Shown: piece by piece, positions 18,384-27,630 of the stretch
Layout of the letters: every line of letters starts with the position of its first letter
How positions within the stretch are numbered: the stretch's first letter is position 1
Origin: Chryseobacterium elymi
GTDB taxonomy: Bacteria; Bacteroidota; Bacteroidia; Flavobacteriales; Weeksellaceae
Length of the DNA stretch: 64,000 nt
Direction of reading: 5' to 3'
NCBI RefSeq assembly: GCF_003385495.1
Contig: NZ_QNUH01000004.1
Location: forward strand, 62,001 to 126,000
The notes under the pieces: model-generated
What the model was told of the DNA's origin: nothing
The model's input: only the letters and a program-made list of their open reading frames with translations
The model's database searches: none
Translations under genes and position numbers: made by a program

Positions 18384-18917
18384 TCAATTTTTAAAGGTAA
18401 GCCAGATAATAAGTGCCAAAGCTGTTATTCTGAACAGAATCCATGAAATGGTAGGAAGATAGTTCAATTTCAGGAGTCTGCATCGTCTTAAGTGTTCCAG
18501 CAACATCATCAATACAACAATTCCGAAATAAATGATATAAAAAGAAGGTGAGAAGTTGGTCAATAAAGCAGGAATTAAAAGCAGCGTTCCGATCAGGGAA
18601 ACCGTCATCATATTTCCGAGATAATCCCAGATTTTAACTTTTAAATAAATTTTCAGAAATACAGTCTGCCAGATAATTTGTCCGATGCAAATACTCAATT
18701 CTCTCATAAAATTATGATTCAGATTAAATCCCAGTTTTCCTGAAAATACACTTAGAATATAGGCTGAAAAGATAATCACAAAGGCAATGTATACCATTCT
18801 GTATTTCAAATTAAAATCAGGAATACATGCCTGTTCAGTATCATCTTTTGCTGATGGAATGATCTGTTTCCGGTTATACGAAACCAATGAATACAGTTTT
18901 TTGAAAAACCAGTACAA
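18384..18917 (-). CDS. Distal part of a frameshifted DCC membrane protein
   Basis: 177 residues as an isolated frame, starting M-Y-W-F-F-K-K-L-Y-S-L-V-S-Y-N-R-K-Q-I. That segment is the normal end of a DCC (DUF393) domain, not a natural N-terminus. Reading the same frame upstream past the ATG gives L-P-L-L-E-R-T-V-R-I-K-P-L-Y-W-F-F-K, which continues the domain encoded in the other frame at 18923-19201. The remainder has about four hydrophobic segments. It is therefore most likely the C-terminal portion of one broken gene. Confidence 0.6.
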   Translation of the reverse strand: MYWFFKKLYSLVSYNRKQIIPSAKDDTEQACIPDFNLKYRMVYIAFVIIFSAYILSVFSGKLGFNLNHNFMRELSICIGQIIWQTVFLKIYLKVKIWDYLGNMMTVSLIGTLLLIPALLTNFSPSFYIIYFGIVVLMMLLEHLRRCRLLKLNYLPTISWILFRITALALIIWLTFKN

Positions 18918-18922
18918 AGGTT

Positions 18923-19201
18923 TTATCCTGACTGTTCTTTCGAGTAAAGGAAGGAATTGCCAATGATCAGAAGAAGGCTGCCTAATCCGTATACAGCTTT
19001 ATTTTTATGGTGATCTATCAAGGCAATTTCGTTTTTTGCGCGGTTGAAATCTATGATGGATCTATGGGCTGCAGATATTTCTGTAAAGGCTTCTCTCCCG
19101 TTCTCATCAAGCATTCCAAATTTTGTAAAACCTTTAGAATAAATATTACACATCGGACATTCATTGTCGTAGATCAGGGTATGGTTTTTTAAGGTTTTCA
19201 T
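18923..19201 (-). CDS. DCC (DUF393) thiol-disulfide protein, N-terminal part of a frameshifted gene
   Basis: 92 residues. L-I-Y-D-N-E-C-P-M-C near residues 9-18 is the family's C-x-x-C signature, thioredoxin-like in character. The frame runs through Y-G-L-G-S-L-L-L-I-I-G-N-S-F and then ends in a short tail at TAA/TGA near 18923, while the expected continuation is in another frame. The shift falls at a TTCCTTCCTTT tract near 18946-18956, consistent with loss of one T or slippage of the TTCC repeat. It sits 5 bases from the neighbouring membrane gene in the operon. Confidence 0.7.
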   Translation of the reverse strand: MKTLKNHTLIYDNECPMCNIYSKGFTKFGMLDENGREAFTEISAAHRSIIDFNRAKNEIALIDHHKNKAVYGLGSLLLIIGNSFLYSKEQSG

Positions 19202-19206
19202 AGCAA

Positions 19207-19569
19207 TTATTTATAAGATTTGTAAAGTCTGTAATTATCATAGATGTAGATTAAGGCCATAACCGGACTGTAAAATAAAGAGGCTATTAAGACAACCAGG
19301 AGCAATTGAACAATGTCTGGATGTACCTTGAGTCCGAATATGAGCAACAATGAGATCCAAACCGGTAGAATTAAAATCCCATAAATGGTGTATAAAACAG
19401 ATTTCTTTCCCGGTTGAAAGGCCCTGATCAAAAAGCTAACGAACTGGGGAATACCTACCACAAAATAAAATGCTCCACCAAATATTCCTGTACTTTCGAC
19501 TATAATTCCAGAAACTAAAATTGCCAATTGAATATAAAAGTCATATTTCGCAAATGTTTTCATGATCAT
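19207..19569 (-). CDS. Small multi-pass membrane protein
   Basis: 120 residues with three to four hydrophobic segments (for example I-Q-L-A-I-L-V-S-G-I-I-V and Y-G-I-L-I-L-P-V-W-I-S-L-L-L-I-F). Starts at ATG 19569 or 19563 are equivalent. No family recognised. It lies 5 bases upstream of the DCC gene in the same operon. Confidence 0.65.
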   Translation of the reverse strand: MIMKTFAKYDFYIQLAILVSGIIVESTGIFGGAFYFVVGIPQFVSFLIRAFQPGKKSVLYTIYGILILPVWISLLLIFGLKVHPDIVQLLLVVLIASLFYSPVMALIYIYDNYRLYKSYK

Positions 19570-19641
19570 TTATTTTAAAAGGTTAGGAAATCGCCCCGGG
19601 TTCTTTTATTGTTGGATCTGAAGGTAATATACATCCAGATT

Positions 19642-20043
19642 TTAAAGATTAATGTTTTCATTTTCGATAAGTTTTTCTTTATTAATGGCATGTTTACGTC
19701 CTTTCAGGAACAAAAGAAGATTGAGAAGCATCATCAATCCGAGATAGATGGAAAAGCCTCCGATTTTTTTGCTTAAAGCAACAACCAGTCTTTCTATGGA
19801 TTCAATCTGAAAAAATTCAATGATACATAAGGCAAATCCGATGTTCAGGAGATAAAATCCGATTTTAAAAAGTGAATTTGTTGCCATCGCGATGTCTTCT
19901 TTCTGGTGAAAAATATCGATCATGAATGTTTTTGAGTTTTTGAACAGAAACTGTGATACCAATACGGTAAGGATAATTACAATGGGCAGATAAATCATGT
20001 ACGCTGAAAAATTGTACGTCCCGGTTAAAACTGTTGTGATCAT
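19642..20043 (-). CDS. Small multi-pass membrane protein
   Basis: 133 residues with about three hydrophobic segments (Y-M-I-Y-L-P-I-V-I-I-L-T-V-L-V, L-L-N-I-G-F-A-L-C-I-I, I-Y-L-G-L-M-M-L-L-N-L-L-L-F) and a charged C-terminus. It shares layout (L-L-N-(I/L)-G-(F/Y)) with the next protein upstream, 20051-20395, so the two may form a heteromer. No family recognised. Confidence 0.65.
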   Translation of the reverse strand: MITTVLTGTYNFSAYMIYLPIVIILTVLVSQFLFKNSKTFMIDIFHQKEDIAMATNSLFKIGFYLLNIGFALCIIEFFQIESIERLVVALSKKIGGFSIYLGLMMLLNLLLFLKGRKHAINKEKLIENENINL

Positions 20044-20050
20044 AGCTGTA

Positions 20051-20395
20051 TTATTTTAGGGTTAATTTGTTTCTTAAAAAGTAAAGGGTGAAAATGTTCA
20101 TATAATGCAGTATACAAAGGATCAAAGCTATATATCCAATCCGGGCAGCAGTAACTGCGATCATTTCTTCTGTCGAGCTGACCCGGTCCCAAAATGCAAG
20201 ACTGACAGCAATATATCCCAGGTTTAGCAGGTAGTAGCATCCTAGAAGTATTCTGTTGATGGTAAGACACATCTCGCTATCATGAATAAGATACTCCAGA
20301 TAAGCTTTTCCGGCGTGAAAGCATCTCCTTCCCACATCTATGGTGATATAAGAGCTCACCGTAAGGAAAATGATGTATGATACTATATTAAACAT
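20051..20395 (-). CDS. Small multi-pass membrane protein, first gene of the GbsR-linked operon
   Basis: 114 residues with about three hydrophobic segments. It is the first gene of a same-strand series running to 17046. A palindrome ATTTTCA-N8-TGAAAAT is 15 bases upstream of the ATG and matches the one in the promoter of the gbsR-like gene. Function unknown; the neighbours suggest the membrane or its lipids. Confidence 0.65.
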   Translation of the reverse strand: MFNIVSYIIFLTVSSYITIDVGRRCFHAGKAYLEYLIHDSEMCLTINRILLGCYYLLNLGYIAVSLAFWDRVSSTEEMIAVTAARIGYIALILCILHYMNIFTLYFLRNKLTLK

Positions 20396-20409
20396 CTTAT
20401 AAATATTAT

Positions 20410-20431
20410 ATTTTCAGTAATTTTTGAAAAT
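20410..20431. promoter_or_regulatory. Probable GbsR-type operator at the operon head
   Basis: ATTTTCA (20410-20416), 8-base spacer, TGAAAAT (20425-20431). The surrounding sequence is also close to that at 21018-21039. Located 15 bases upstream of the start at 20395. Confidence 0.65.
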
Positions 20432-20464
20432 TAAATTCAAATAAAAAAGGATTTAACTCCTCTT

Positions 20465-20968
20465 CTATTTTAACAGGTTGGTAATTTTTCCTACCAGCCA
20501 GTGATCATCGCTTTTAATTGCCAGATCCATAATATTGTTGATTTTTCCGGTTACGGAACTAAAATCATCCATCAGCTTTATAAATTCTTTTGCCTCCTGA
20601 GAATCGTTATCTTCTATGTTTTTTAGTTCTTCCAGGAAAGAAACTACGGGTTCTATTTCTCTTTTTCTCCGTTCTTTTGTAATCTGTTTGAACAGGTACC
20701 AAACATCTTTTTCTGCTACGAAATATTCTTTACGGTCACCTTTTATAAATTCTTTTCTTACAATTCCCCAATCTATTAAAGCGCGGAGATTCATATTGGC
20801 ATTCCCTCTTGAAATTTCCAGCTGCTCCATCACCTCATCGGTAGAAAGCGGTTTGCCAGTGGCCAAAAGCAGTGCATGTACCTGTGCCATCGTACGGTTG
20901 ATTCCCCAATTGGTGGCAAACGTTCCCCATGTCTGGATATACTTTTCTTTTGCTTCCGAAAGTTTCAT
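20465..20968 (-). CDS. GbsR/MarR family transcriptional regulator
   Basis: 167 residues from the ATG at 20968 (MKLSEAKEKYIQTWG); a TTG at 20986 in the same frame is less likely. The winged helix contains M-A-Q-V-H-A-L-L-L and L-S-T-D-E-V-M-E-Q-L-E-I-S-R-G-N-A-N-M-N-L-R-A-L, typical of the GbsR subgroup. It lies directly upstream of the membrane/lipid operon, on the same strand, and a matched palindrome precedes both. I infer autoregulation and control of the operon. Confidence 0.88.
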   Translation of the reverse strand: MKLSEAKEKYIQTWGTFATNWGINRTMAQVHALLLATGKPLSTDEVMEQLEISRGNANMNLRALIDWGIVRKEFIKGDRKEYFVAEKDVWYLFKQITKERRKREIEPVVSFLEELKNIEDNDSQEAKEFIKLMDDFSSVTGKINNIMDLAIKSDDHWLVGKITNLLK

Positions 20969-20995
20969 TTGTTTCTCAATTTTCAATTTCTATAA

Positions 20996-21039
20996 CAAAT
21001 ATAATTATATTTTTTGAATTTTCAATAATCTTTGAAAAT
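20996..21039 (-). promoter_or_regulatory. Promoter and operator of the gbsR-like gene
   Basis: On the minus strand TTG (21025-21023) and TATATTTG (21003-20996) are separated by 19 bases, a good Bacteroidota promoter. The palindrome ATTTTCA-N8-TGAAAAT at 21018-21039 overlaps the -33 element, so bound protein would block initiation. Confidence 0.7.
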
Positions 21040-21047
21040 TAAATTTA

Positions 21048-21083
21048 AAATAAAACAGACATCCTATTGAATGCCTGTTTTAA
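21048..21083 (-). terminator. Intrinsic terminator of the VWA lipoprotein gene
   Basis: On the minus strand AAAACAG-G-CAT pairs with ATG-T-CTGTTTT around TCAATAGG, followed by ATTTTAAATTT, 3 bases after the stop codon. Confidence 0.7.
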
Positions 21084-21085
21084 AG

Positions 21086-23011
21086 CTATTTTTGAATGGT
21101 TTTGTACGTTTCAACCAATCTTATAAATTCGGATCTATAACCTTCTTCATCTTTATTTTTCCCTTCTCTGGCAAGCGTTTCGATATCGTTAAGATCTTTT
21201 TTGCTTATTAATTTTGAATCTCTCAAGACTAATCCAAACCACGCAACAGATGATGCAAATTTAAAATCCGGGCTTGCAGATGTGATGGGTTCATCAGAGT
21301 TTTTAACAATCTGGCTAATCTCAACGCTTTTATCTTCATCCGGTTTTTTATACCGGAATTTTACTGTTGCCAACTCATCTCCGAAGTTTTGAGAATTTGA
21401 AGTTTTTGTATATTTTAATTTGCTTTCTTTAGGTACAAATGCAGATTTAACATTCTTAGGAATTATCTCATATAAAGCTGTTACTGTATGGCCACTTCCC
21501 AATTCCCCGGCATCAATCTTATCATTTGCAAAATCTTCATTCCTCAGTTTTCTGTTTTCATAACCAATTAATCTATAAGATTTTACGTATTCAGGATTAA
21601 ACTCAATCTGGATCTTAACGTCTTTCGCAATCGCGTACATGCTTCCCGCAAATTCCTTTCCAAGAAATTTATTGGCCTCCTGCATATTATCAATATAAGC
21701 ATAATTACCGTTTCCTTTATCCGCCAGAGTTTCTAGTCTATTATCTTTATAATTCCCCATTCCGTAACCCAGACAGGTAAGAAAGATTCCTGATTTTCTT
21801 TTTGCTTCAATTAAGGTTTCAAGACCGGTGGAAGACGATACTCCAACATTAAAATCACCATCTGTAGCCAAAATAACTCTGTTATTCCCACCTTTTATAA
21901 AGTTCTCCTGTGCCAATTGATAGGCAAGTTCTATTCCTGCTCCGCCTGCTGTACTTCCTCCCGCATTAAGCTTATCTAAGGCTTCTATTATTTTGTCTTT
22001 TTCTTTAGCTGAAGTGGGAGCTAAAACCATTCCTGCACTTCCTGCATACACTACAATCCCCACTTTATCCTGAGGTCTCAATTGATTTAAAAGCACTTTT
22101 AAAGAAGATTTCAGTAATGGTAATTTATTAGCTTCATTCATAGAACCGGAAACATCAATAAGAAATACCAGATTGGAATTAGGAAGATTATCCATCGGGA
22201 TATTTTTCCCCTGAAGACCTATCTTTAACAATTTATGATCAGGATTCCAGGGTGAATCGTTGTATTCCGTATTGATCGAAAATGGTCTTTTACTTTCAGG
22301 CTGAGGATAATCATATCTGAAATAATTCATCATTTCTTCAATCCTTACTGCGTTTTTATCTACATTACCTCCACCGTTAATCATTCTTCTGATATTAGAA
22401 TATGAGGCATTATCAACATCAATAGAAAAAGTAGATACCGGCTGGCTTACTGTCAGCTCAAAAGGATTTTCAACTAAGGACGCATACTCTTCATCATCAT
22501 AATCTATTTGCTTTTTCGTTCCTTTTTTACCCGCAGAATTTGTTTTATTATAAACTTTCTCATTTATATCAAAAGATTTCCTTCGATACGAACTTTCCAT
22601 AATAATACTTCCAGATGATACTTCCATAGCAGTTTGCATTTTAGGCTTCGGGCAGCCATTATATTCAGGCATCCCAGGAACTGTAGGACAGGCATCATCT
22701 TTATCCAATATACCATCACCATCGGTATCCGGCCAAGGACAGCCATTGTTTTCCGCTGGCCCTGCAATGGTAGGACAGGCATCGTCTTTATCTAAAACTC
22801 CGTCACCATCTGTTTCGGGCCACGGACAGCCATTATTTTCAACAGGACCTGCAATGTCAGGACATTGGTCTAATTTATTGGGAACACCATCCTGATCTTT
22901 ATCTTTTCTGATGCTTAAAGGTTTAGAATTATTTTCAGCTGTAGATACTTTATTTGTTGTACAGCCTCCTAATACCAGAATTACTATTGCAATACTAAAT
23001 TTTTTCATCAT
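21086..23011 (-). CDS. VWA-domain lipoprotein with thrombospondin-3-type calcium repeats (YfbK-like)
   Basis: 641 residues. N-terminus is a lipoprotein signal (I-L-V-L-G-G-C, acylated Cys near 17). Residues about 35-125 hold three D-x-D-x-D-G repeats of the TSP3/OmpA-linker type, each followed by C-P-x-I/V-x-G and N-G-C-P. The C-terminal 470 residues are a YfbK-type unit: [11 protein letters not shown], then a VWA domain with the MIDAS motif D-V-S-G-S near residue 290, then a DUF3520-like tail. The C-terminal part is nearly the same as the protein encoded next door at 23129. It is probably anchored in a membrane, and the MIDAS predicts divalent-metal-dependent ligand binding. Confidence 0.88.
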   Translation of the reverse strand: MMKKFSIAIVILVLGGCTTNKVSTAENNSKPLSIRKDKDQDGVPNKLDQCPDIAGPVENNGCPWPETDGDGVLDKDDACPTIAGPAENNGCPWPDTDGDGILDKDDACPTVPGMPEYNGCPKPKMQTAMEVSSGSIIMESSYRRKSFDINEKVYNKTNSAGKKGTKKQIDYDDEEYASLVENPFELTVSQPVSTFSIDVDNASYSNIRRMINGGGNVDKNAVRIEEMMNYFRYDYPQPESKRPFSINTEYNDSPWNPDHKLLKIGLQGKNIPMDNLPNSNLVFLIDVSGSMNEANKLPLLKSSLKVLLNQLRPQDKVGIVVYAGSAGMVLAPTSAKEKDKIIEALDKLNAGGSTAGGAGIELAYQLAQENFIKGGNNRVILATDGDFNVGVSSSTGLETLIEAKRKSGIFLTCLGYGMGNYKDNRLETLADKGNGNYAYIDNMQEANKFLGKEFAGSMYAIAKDVKIQIEFNPEYVKSYRLIGYENRKLRNEDFANDKIDAGELGSGHTVTALYEIIPKNVKSAFVPKESKLKYTKTSNSQNFGDELATVKFRYKKPDEDKSVEISQIVKNSDEPITSASPDFKFASSVAWFGLVLRDSKLISKKDLNDIETLAREGKNKDEEGYRSEFIRLVETYKTIQK

Positions 23012-23128
23012 AATTTTTTAATAGCTGTGAAATTATCAAAATATATTTAATTTTTGTTAAATACCTTTAAAATTTTGTTAAAACCCAATTCTCAACCTCT
23101 AGAAGTTATTCAGCATATTATTTTTAAA

Positions 23129-25612
23129 TTATTTTGGAATTACTTTATAACTTTCAATAAGTCTTATAAATTCAGATCTATAGCCTTCTTCATCTTTGTT
23201 CTTCCCTTCTCTGGCAAGCGTTTCGATATCGTTAAGGTCTTTTTTACTTATCAATTTTGAATCTCTCAAAACCAATCCAAACCAGGCTACAGATGATGCA
23301 AATTTAAAATCATGGCTTGCGGATATTGTTGAATAATCAGTATTTTTCACAGCCTGCATTATTTCTTTACTGGTATCTCCGTCTGGTTTCTTGTAACGGA
23401 ATTTAATGGTTGCCAATTCATCACTAAAATCTTCAGCAGGGGAAGTTTTGTTGTATCTCAGTTTATTTTCTTCAGGCAGAAACTCAGATTTCACACCTGC
23501 AGGAATCACTTCATATAAAGCTGTTACCGTATGCCCGCTTCCCAATTCCCCGGCATCAATCTTATCATTCGCAAAATCTGCATTTCTAAGTTTTCTGTTT
23601 TCATATCCAATGAGACGGTAAGAGCTCACATATTTAGGATTAAATTCAATCTGGATCTTAACATCTTTAGCAATCGCGTAGATACTTCCCGCAAACTCTT
23701 TTCCAAGAAATTTATTGGCTTCCTGAAGATTGTCAATGTAAGCATAATTACCGTTTCCCTTATCGGCAAGTGTTTCAAGCGTATTATCCTTATAATTACC
23801 CATTCCAAAACCCAGGCAAGTCAGAAAAACTCCGGATTTTCTTTTTTCTTCAATTAAAGTTTTAACATCTGAAGTGGAAGAAGCCCCTACATTAAAATCT
23901 CCATCTGTAGCTATAATTACCCGGTTGTTGCCATTTTTAATGAAATTTTCCTGAGCCAGTTTATAAGCAAGCTCAATTCCTGCACCGCCCGCCGTACTTC
24001 CTCCTGCCTGCAAATTATCCAGTGCAAGGACTATTTTTTCTTTCTCTCTGGCAGAAGTTGATGGCAGAACCATTCCTGCACTTCCGGCATACACTACAAT
24101 CCCAACCTTATCTTCAGGTCTGAGCTGATCCAGCAGTACTTTGAAAGAAGATTTCAGAAGTGGAAGCTTATTCGGCTCATTCATAGATCCTGAAACATCG
24201 ATCAGGAATACAAGATTAGATGCTGGCACTTTATCCATGGTAATGCTTTTTCCCTGTAGACCTATTTTTAAAAGTCTATGGGCTGGATTCCAAGGTGCAT
24301 TACTGTATTCGGTGTTAATTGAAAACGGATCGTTATTTTTAGGCTGAGGATAGCTGTATTTAAAATAATTAATCATTTCTTCAATTCTTACTGCATTTTT
24401 ATCTACGGCTTGTCCATTATTGATCATTCTTCTGACATTGGAATAGGCTGCATTATCCACATCAATAGAAAAAGTTGACAACGGCTGGTTTTTGGTGAGC
24501 TCAAATGCGTTTTCTTCAAATGCATCATAGCCTTCATTGTCGGAAACAGCATTCTGCTTGTATGGGCTGATTGTTTCCTGTATTTCCTCCATCCTTCTTT
24601 TCTCCTTTCTGGAAAGTCTTTTAGTTTTTACTACAATAATTCCGTTCGCTCCCCTGCTTCCGAACAATGCTGACGCAGCAGTTCCTTTTACAACTTCCAC
24701 ACTTTCAATCTTTTTGGGATTCAATGCATTGAAATAATCACGCTGTACTATCTCACCGTTAACTACATATAAAGGTTCGTTCGTACTTTTCAGACTTGCT
24801 GCACCTCTTATGCTTATTTGATTATTACCTGAAAGACCATTATTGATTGTATTCATTTTATCAGCAATCTGATCACTTTTTCTCCGCTTAGTTCCGTAAG
24901 CCTGAATCTGAACTCCCGAGACCCTTCCCTGAAGTGCCTGGGAAACAGTATTTGATGCAATATAATTAGACTGTACGCTAACAGCACTTGAGGTATAGGC
25001 CTGTACTTTTTTAGGCGCAAATCCTGTTACAACAACTTCTTCAATATTCTGCGTCCGTAAAGTATCTCCCTGCTTACCTCCTTTTACCGGGGCAACAGTT
25101 ACATTACCGGCTTCTTTCTTTTTGATATAATATTCATCTGTTGAGTAAGCATTTTTTGGTGACGCATACCTCTCCTCATTCTTATTAACGGCTAAGGTTT
25201 TACTCTTGCTGTTTGGGACTTTAATAGCTTTATCTTTTGCTAAATAAGGGGGGCTCTGTGATGATTGTGAAATTCCAATTTCCTTTTCAATATTCGATTT
25301 AACCGTACTGTCAATTGTATAAATATTCTTTTTTTCAGGATGTATTTCAGTACTGTTTTCTACAATTAAAGAGGCTGAATTCTCAACAGTTCCATTTTTA
25401 CTGATAAAATAAAATGCTCCCAGACCAAGAATTAAACTGGCTGCAATTCCATAAGGGAGCCAGACCGGTAATATTCTCTTTTTCGCTTCTTTTGTATCTA
25501 ATTTTTCTTCAACCTTCGCCCAAACTTTATCAAAACCCTGAAAAACAGACGGTTCTTCTGAAAGCTTAGAAGCATCATTGAATCTTTTATCTATGTCGTG
25601 ATTATTTTCCAT
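23129..25612 (-). CDS. Fusion of membrane anchor, TonB-plug-like domain and YfbK-type VWA domain
   Basis: 827 residues. Residues 1-49 are charged and cytoplasmic in character (D-K-R-F-N-D-A-S..F-D-K-V-W-A-K-V-E-E-K-L), like the N-terminus of an anti-sigma protein; one transmembrane helix is at about 50-70. A linker leads to a TonB-receptor plug-like domain (about 190-335: E-E-V-V-V-T-G, G-R-V-S-G-V-Q-I, S-I-R-G-A-A-S-L, A-L-F-G-S-R-G-A-N-G-I-I-V-V). The YfbK-type VWA unit follows with MIDAS D-V-S-G-S. There is no outer-membrane barrel. The gene is 11 bases downstream of an ECF sigma factor, the usual place for an anti-sigma factor. The role as anti-sigma is inference. Confidence 0.8.
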   Translation of the reverse strand: MENNHDIDKRFNDASKLSEEPSVFQGFDKVWAKVEEKLDTKEAKKRILPVWLPYGIAASLILGLGAFYFISKNGTVENSASLIVENSTEIHPEKKNIYTIDSTVKSNIEKEIGISQSSQSPPYLAKDKAIKVPNSKSKTLAVNKNEERYASPKNAYSTDEYYIKKKEAGNVTVAPVKGGKQGDTLRTQNIEEVVVTGFAPKKVQAYTSSAVSVQSNYIASNTVSQALQGRVSGVQIQAYGTKRRKSDQIADKMNTINNGLSGNNQISIRGAASLKSTNEPLYVVNGEIVQRDYFNALNPKKIESVEVVKGTAASALFGSRGANGIIVVKTKRLSRKEKRRMEEIQETISPYKQNAVSDNEGYDAFEENAFELTKNQPLSTFSIDVDNAAYSNVRRMINNGQAVDKNAVRIEEMINYFKYSYPQPKNNDPFSINTEYSNAPWNPAHRLLKIGLQGKSITMDKVPASNLVFLIDVSGSMNEPNKLPLLKSSFKVLLDQLRPEDKVGIVVYAGSAGMVLPSTSAREKEKIVLALDNLQAGGSTAGGAGIELAYKLAQENFIKNGNNRVIIATDGDFNVGASSTSDVKTLIEEKRKSGVFLTCLGFGMGNYKDNTLETLADKGNGNYAYIDNLQEANKFLGKEFAGSIYAIAKDVKIQIEFNPKYVSSYRLIGYENRKLRNADFANDKIDAGELGSGHTVTALYEVIPAGVKSEFLPEENKLRYNKTSPAEDFSDELATIKFRYKKPDGDTSKEIMQAVKNTDYSTISASHDFKFASSVAWFGLVLRDSKLISKKDLNDIETLAREGKNKDEEGYRSEFIRLIESYKVIPK

Positions 25613-25623
25613 TTTCCTAAAGT

Positions 25624-26142
25624 TTAAATGTTCTGATTGATTAAAAGTTCCTGTAGTTTTTTCCTTGCAAAATTGAGCTGGGATTTAGAAGTCCCTTCGC
25701 TTATCGAAAGCATGGAAGCAATCTCTTTATGCGGATATCCTTCAATGGCAAACAGATTGAAAATTGCCCTGCAGCCTTCGGGAAGAAAGTTCAGCAGGCT
25801 CAGAATATCTTTTTCAAATGAAATACTTTCTGATAAGGTTCCGGATGTTTCTGCAAAATCATCATCCATGGAGATGAATTGTGCTTTAGTAGCTCTCAAT
25901 TTCTGCAGGCACTCATTCACTGCAATTTTTTTAGCCCATCCTTCAAAAGTATCCAGATTCTGAAGCTGGGTGATCTTGATGAATATTTTGTAAAAAGTAT
26001 CGGCCAATACCTCTTCAATATCTTCATCATTTTTCAGATAGCGTCTGCAGACTGAGTACAGCCTGCCCGCCATTTTCTCGTAGACCTTCCGCTGGGCACT
26101 GCGGCTGTTACGCTGGCATTCTATTAGTAATTCTTTTTCCAT
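25624..26142 (-). CDS. ECF-type RNA polymerase sigma factor
   Basis: 172 residues with region 2 (A-G-R-L-Y-S-V-C-R-R-Y-L-K-N-D-E-D-I-E-E-V and L-A-D-T-F) and region 4 (L-P-E-G-C-R-A-I-F-N-L-F, G-Y-P-H-K-E-I-A-S-M-L-S-I-S-E-G-T-S-K-S), and no sigma region 3. Such sigma factors are activated by signals from the envelope. The 11-base gap to the downstream membrane protein, which has an anti-sigma-like N-terminus, suggests a sigma/anti-sigma pair, with the VWA lipoprotein gene as a third member. Confidence 0.9.
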   Translation of the reverse strand: MEKELLIECQRNSRSAQRKVYEKMAGRLYSVCRRYLKNDEDIEEVLADTFYKIFIKITQLQNLDTFEGWAKKIAVNECLQKLRATKAQFISMDDDFAETSGTLSESISFEKDILSLLNFLPEGCRAIFNLFAIEGYPHKEIASMLSISEGTSKSQLNFARKKLQELLINQNI

Positions 26143-26370
26143 AGTCAGGCTTTATACTGTAATAGATGCATAAATTGTTGAATGGGTTGGAAACATTTAA
26201 ATCTTTTTTTGATAAAAAACAAAATACTGAATAAACTGGTAATAAATAAACTTATTACTTCGATATTTTTTTCAGTTTTATTCGGCTTTTTGACTTCCGA
26301 ATTTAACTTTTCTCTTTGTAACAAATCTTTAATATGAACGACTATTCACATAAATAATCTTTTTATAGTA

Positions 26371-27573
26371 ATGAAAAATATCAAAATTGCCTCATTACTT
26401 TTTGTTTTGTCTGCAGGAAGTATGATGTTTGCCCAAGATGACTTGATCAACAAATTAAAAAACAATCAATCTCAAAATGCTAATTTTCAGTTCACCGCGT
26501 TAAAAGACGTAGGAGCTACATCAGTAAAAAACCAGGGTTCGTCAGGAACCTGCTGGAGCTACTCAGGAAATTCTTTCCTTGAATCCGAAATGCAGAGAAT
26601 GGGTAAAAAGCCTGTAGATCTTGCTGAAATTTTCACAGCAAGAAATTCTTACCACGATAAAGCTAAACTATATGTACTGAACAATGGAGCGATCAGCTGG
26701 GGAGACGGCGGTGAACTGCACGATGTGGTAAACATGTACAAAAAATACGGTGCGGTACCTCAAGATGTTTATACGGGATTAAAATCTGGACAGACCCTTA
26801 ATAACTTCAAGGAAATGCAGGGAAAATTAAAACCTGTTTTAGACAGCCTTGTTCAAGCAGGATCAAAAGCACAGCTTACTGATAACTGGATGGATTCCGT
26901 AGATGCCATTCTGGATGAATATCTTGGAAAAGTTCCGGCTAACTTTACGTATGAAGGAAAAAATTATACTCCTAAAACATTCGCTAAAGAAGTTGTAGGA
27001 ATCAATCCTGAAGATTATATCGAAATCTCTTCTTACAAAGATTATCCATATTACCAGAAATTTGTAGTTCCTATTCCTGATAACTGGAGCCATGATTCTG
27101 ACTGGAATGTTCCAATGAAAGATCTTACAGCTATTATTGATAACGCTGTAAACAAAGGATATTCTGTGGGCTGGGCAACGGATGTTTCCGAACCTTATTT
27201 CTCTTACAAAAATGGTGTGGCCTATGTTCCGGATATGGATCTGAACCAGATTACGGCTGAAAACAAGCAAACGCTGTTCACTGAGCCTAAAAAAGATAAA
27301 ACCATTACGGAAGATATGCGTCAGAAAGCTCTTAACAACCTTTCTACAACGGATGACCACGGTATGCATATCGTAGGATTGGCAAAAGACCAGACTGGTA
27401 AAGAATATTATATGGTTAAAAACTCCTGGGGTGTAACCAATGATTTTGAGGGTTATCTGTATGTAACAAGACCGTATGTAGAATACAAATCGACAGCTAT
27501 TTTAATTCATAAGAATGCTGTTCCAAAAAGCATCCTTAAAAAGCTGAAGCCTACAAAAAATATCGGTTTATAA
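26371..27573 (+). CDS. Exported C1-family cysteine peptidase (PepC/bleomycin hydrolase-like)
   Basis: 400 residues with a signal peptide (MKNIKIASLLFVLSAGSMMFAQ). Papain-type triad: Gln and Cys in K-N-Q-G-S-S-G-T-C-W-S-Y-S near residues 53-65, His in D-D-H-G-M-H-I-V-G near 330, Asn in V-K-N-S-W-G near 350. Overall organisation matches aminopeptidase C / bleomycin hydrolase, but that family is usually cytosolic; here an export signal places it in the periplasm or outside. The gene is followed by a terminator, and the GG-leader peptide gene comes next. Confidence 0.9.
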   Translation: MKNIKIASLLFVLSAGSMMFAQDDLINKLKNNQSQNANFQFTALKDVGATSVKNQGSSGTCWSYSGNSFLESEMQRMGKKPVDLAEIFTARNSYHDKAKLYVLNNGAISWGDGGELHDVVNMYKKYGAVPQDVYTGLKSGQTLNNFKEMQGKLKPVLDSLVQAGSKAQLTDNWMDSVDAILDEYLGKVPANFTYEGKNYTPKTFAKEVVGINPEDYIEISSYKDYPYYQKFVVPIPDNWSHDSDWNVPMKDLTAIIDNAVNKGYSVGWATDVSEPYFSYKNGVAYVPDMDLNQITAENKQTLFTEPKKDKTITEDMRQKALNNLSTTDDHGMHIVGLAKDQTGKEYYMVKNSWGVTNDFEGYLYVTRPYVEYKSTAILIHKNAVPKSILKKLKPTKNIGL

Positions 27574-27630
27574 TCAACAATCACTGTTACCGGTTATTAC
27601 GGTAATTTTAGATATTTTAAATCTGTTAAA

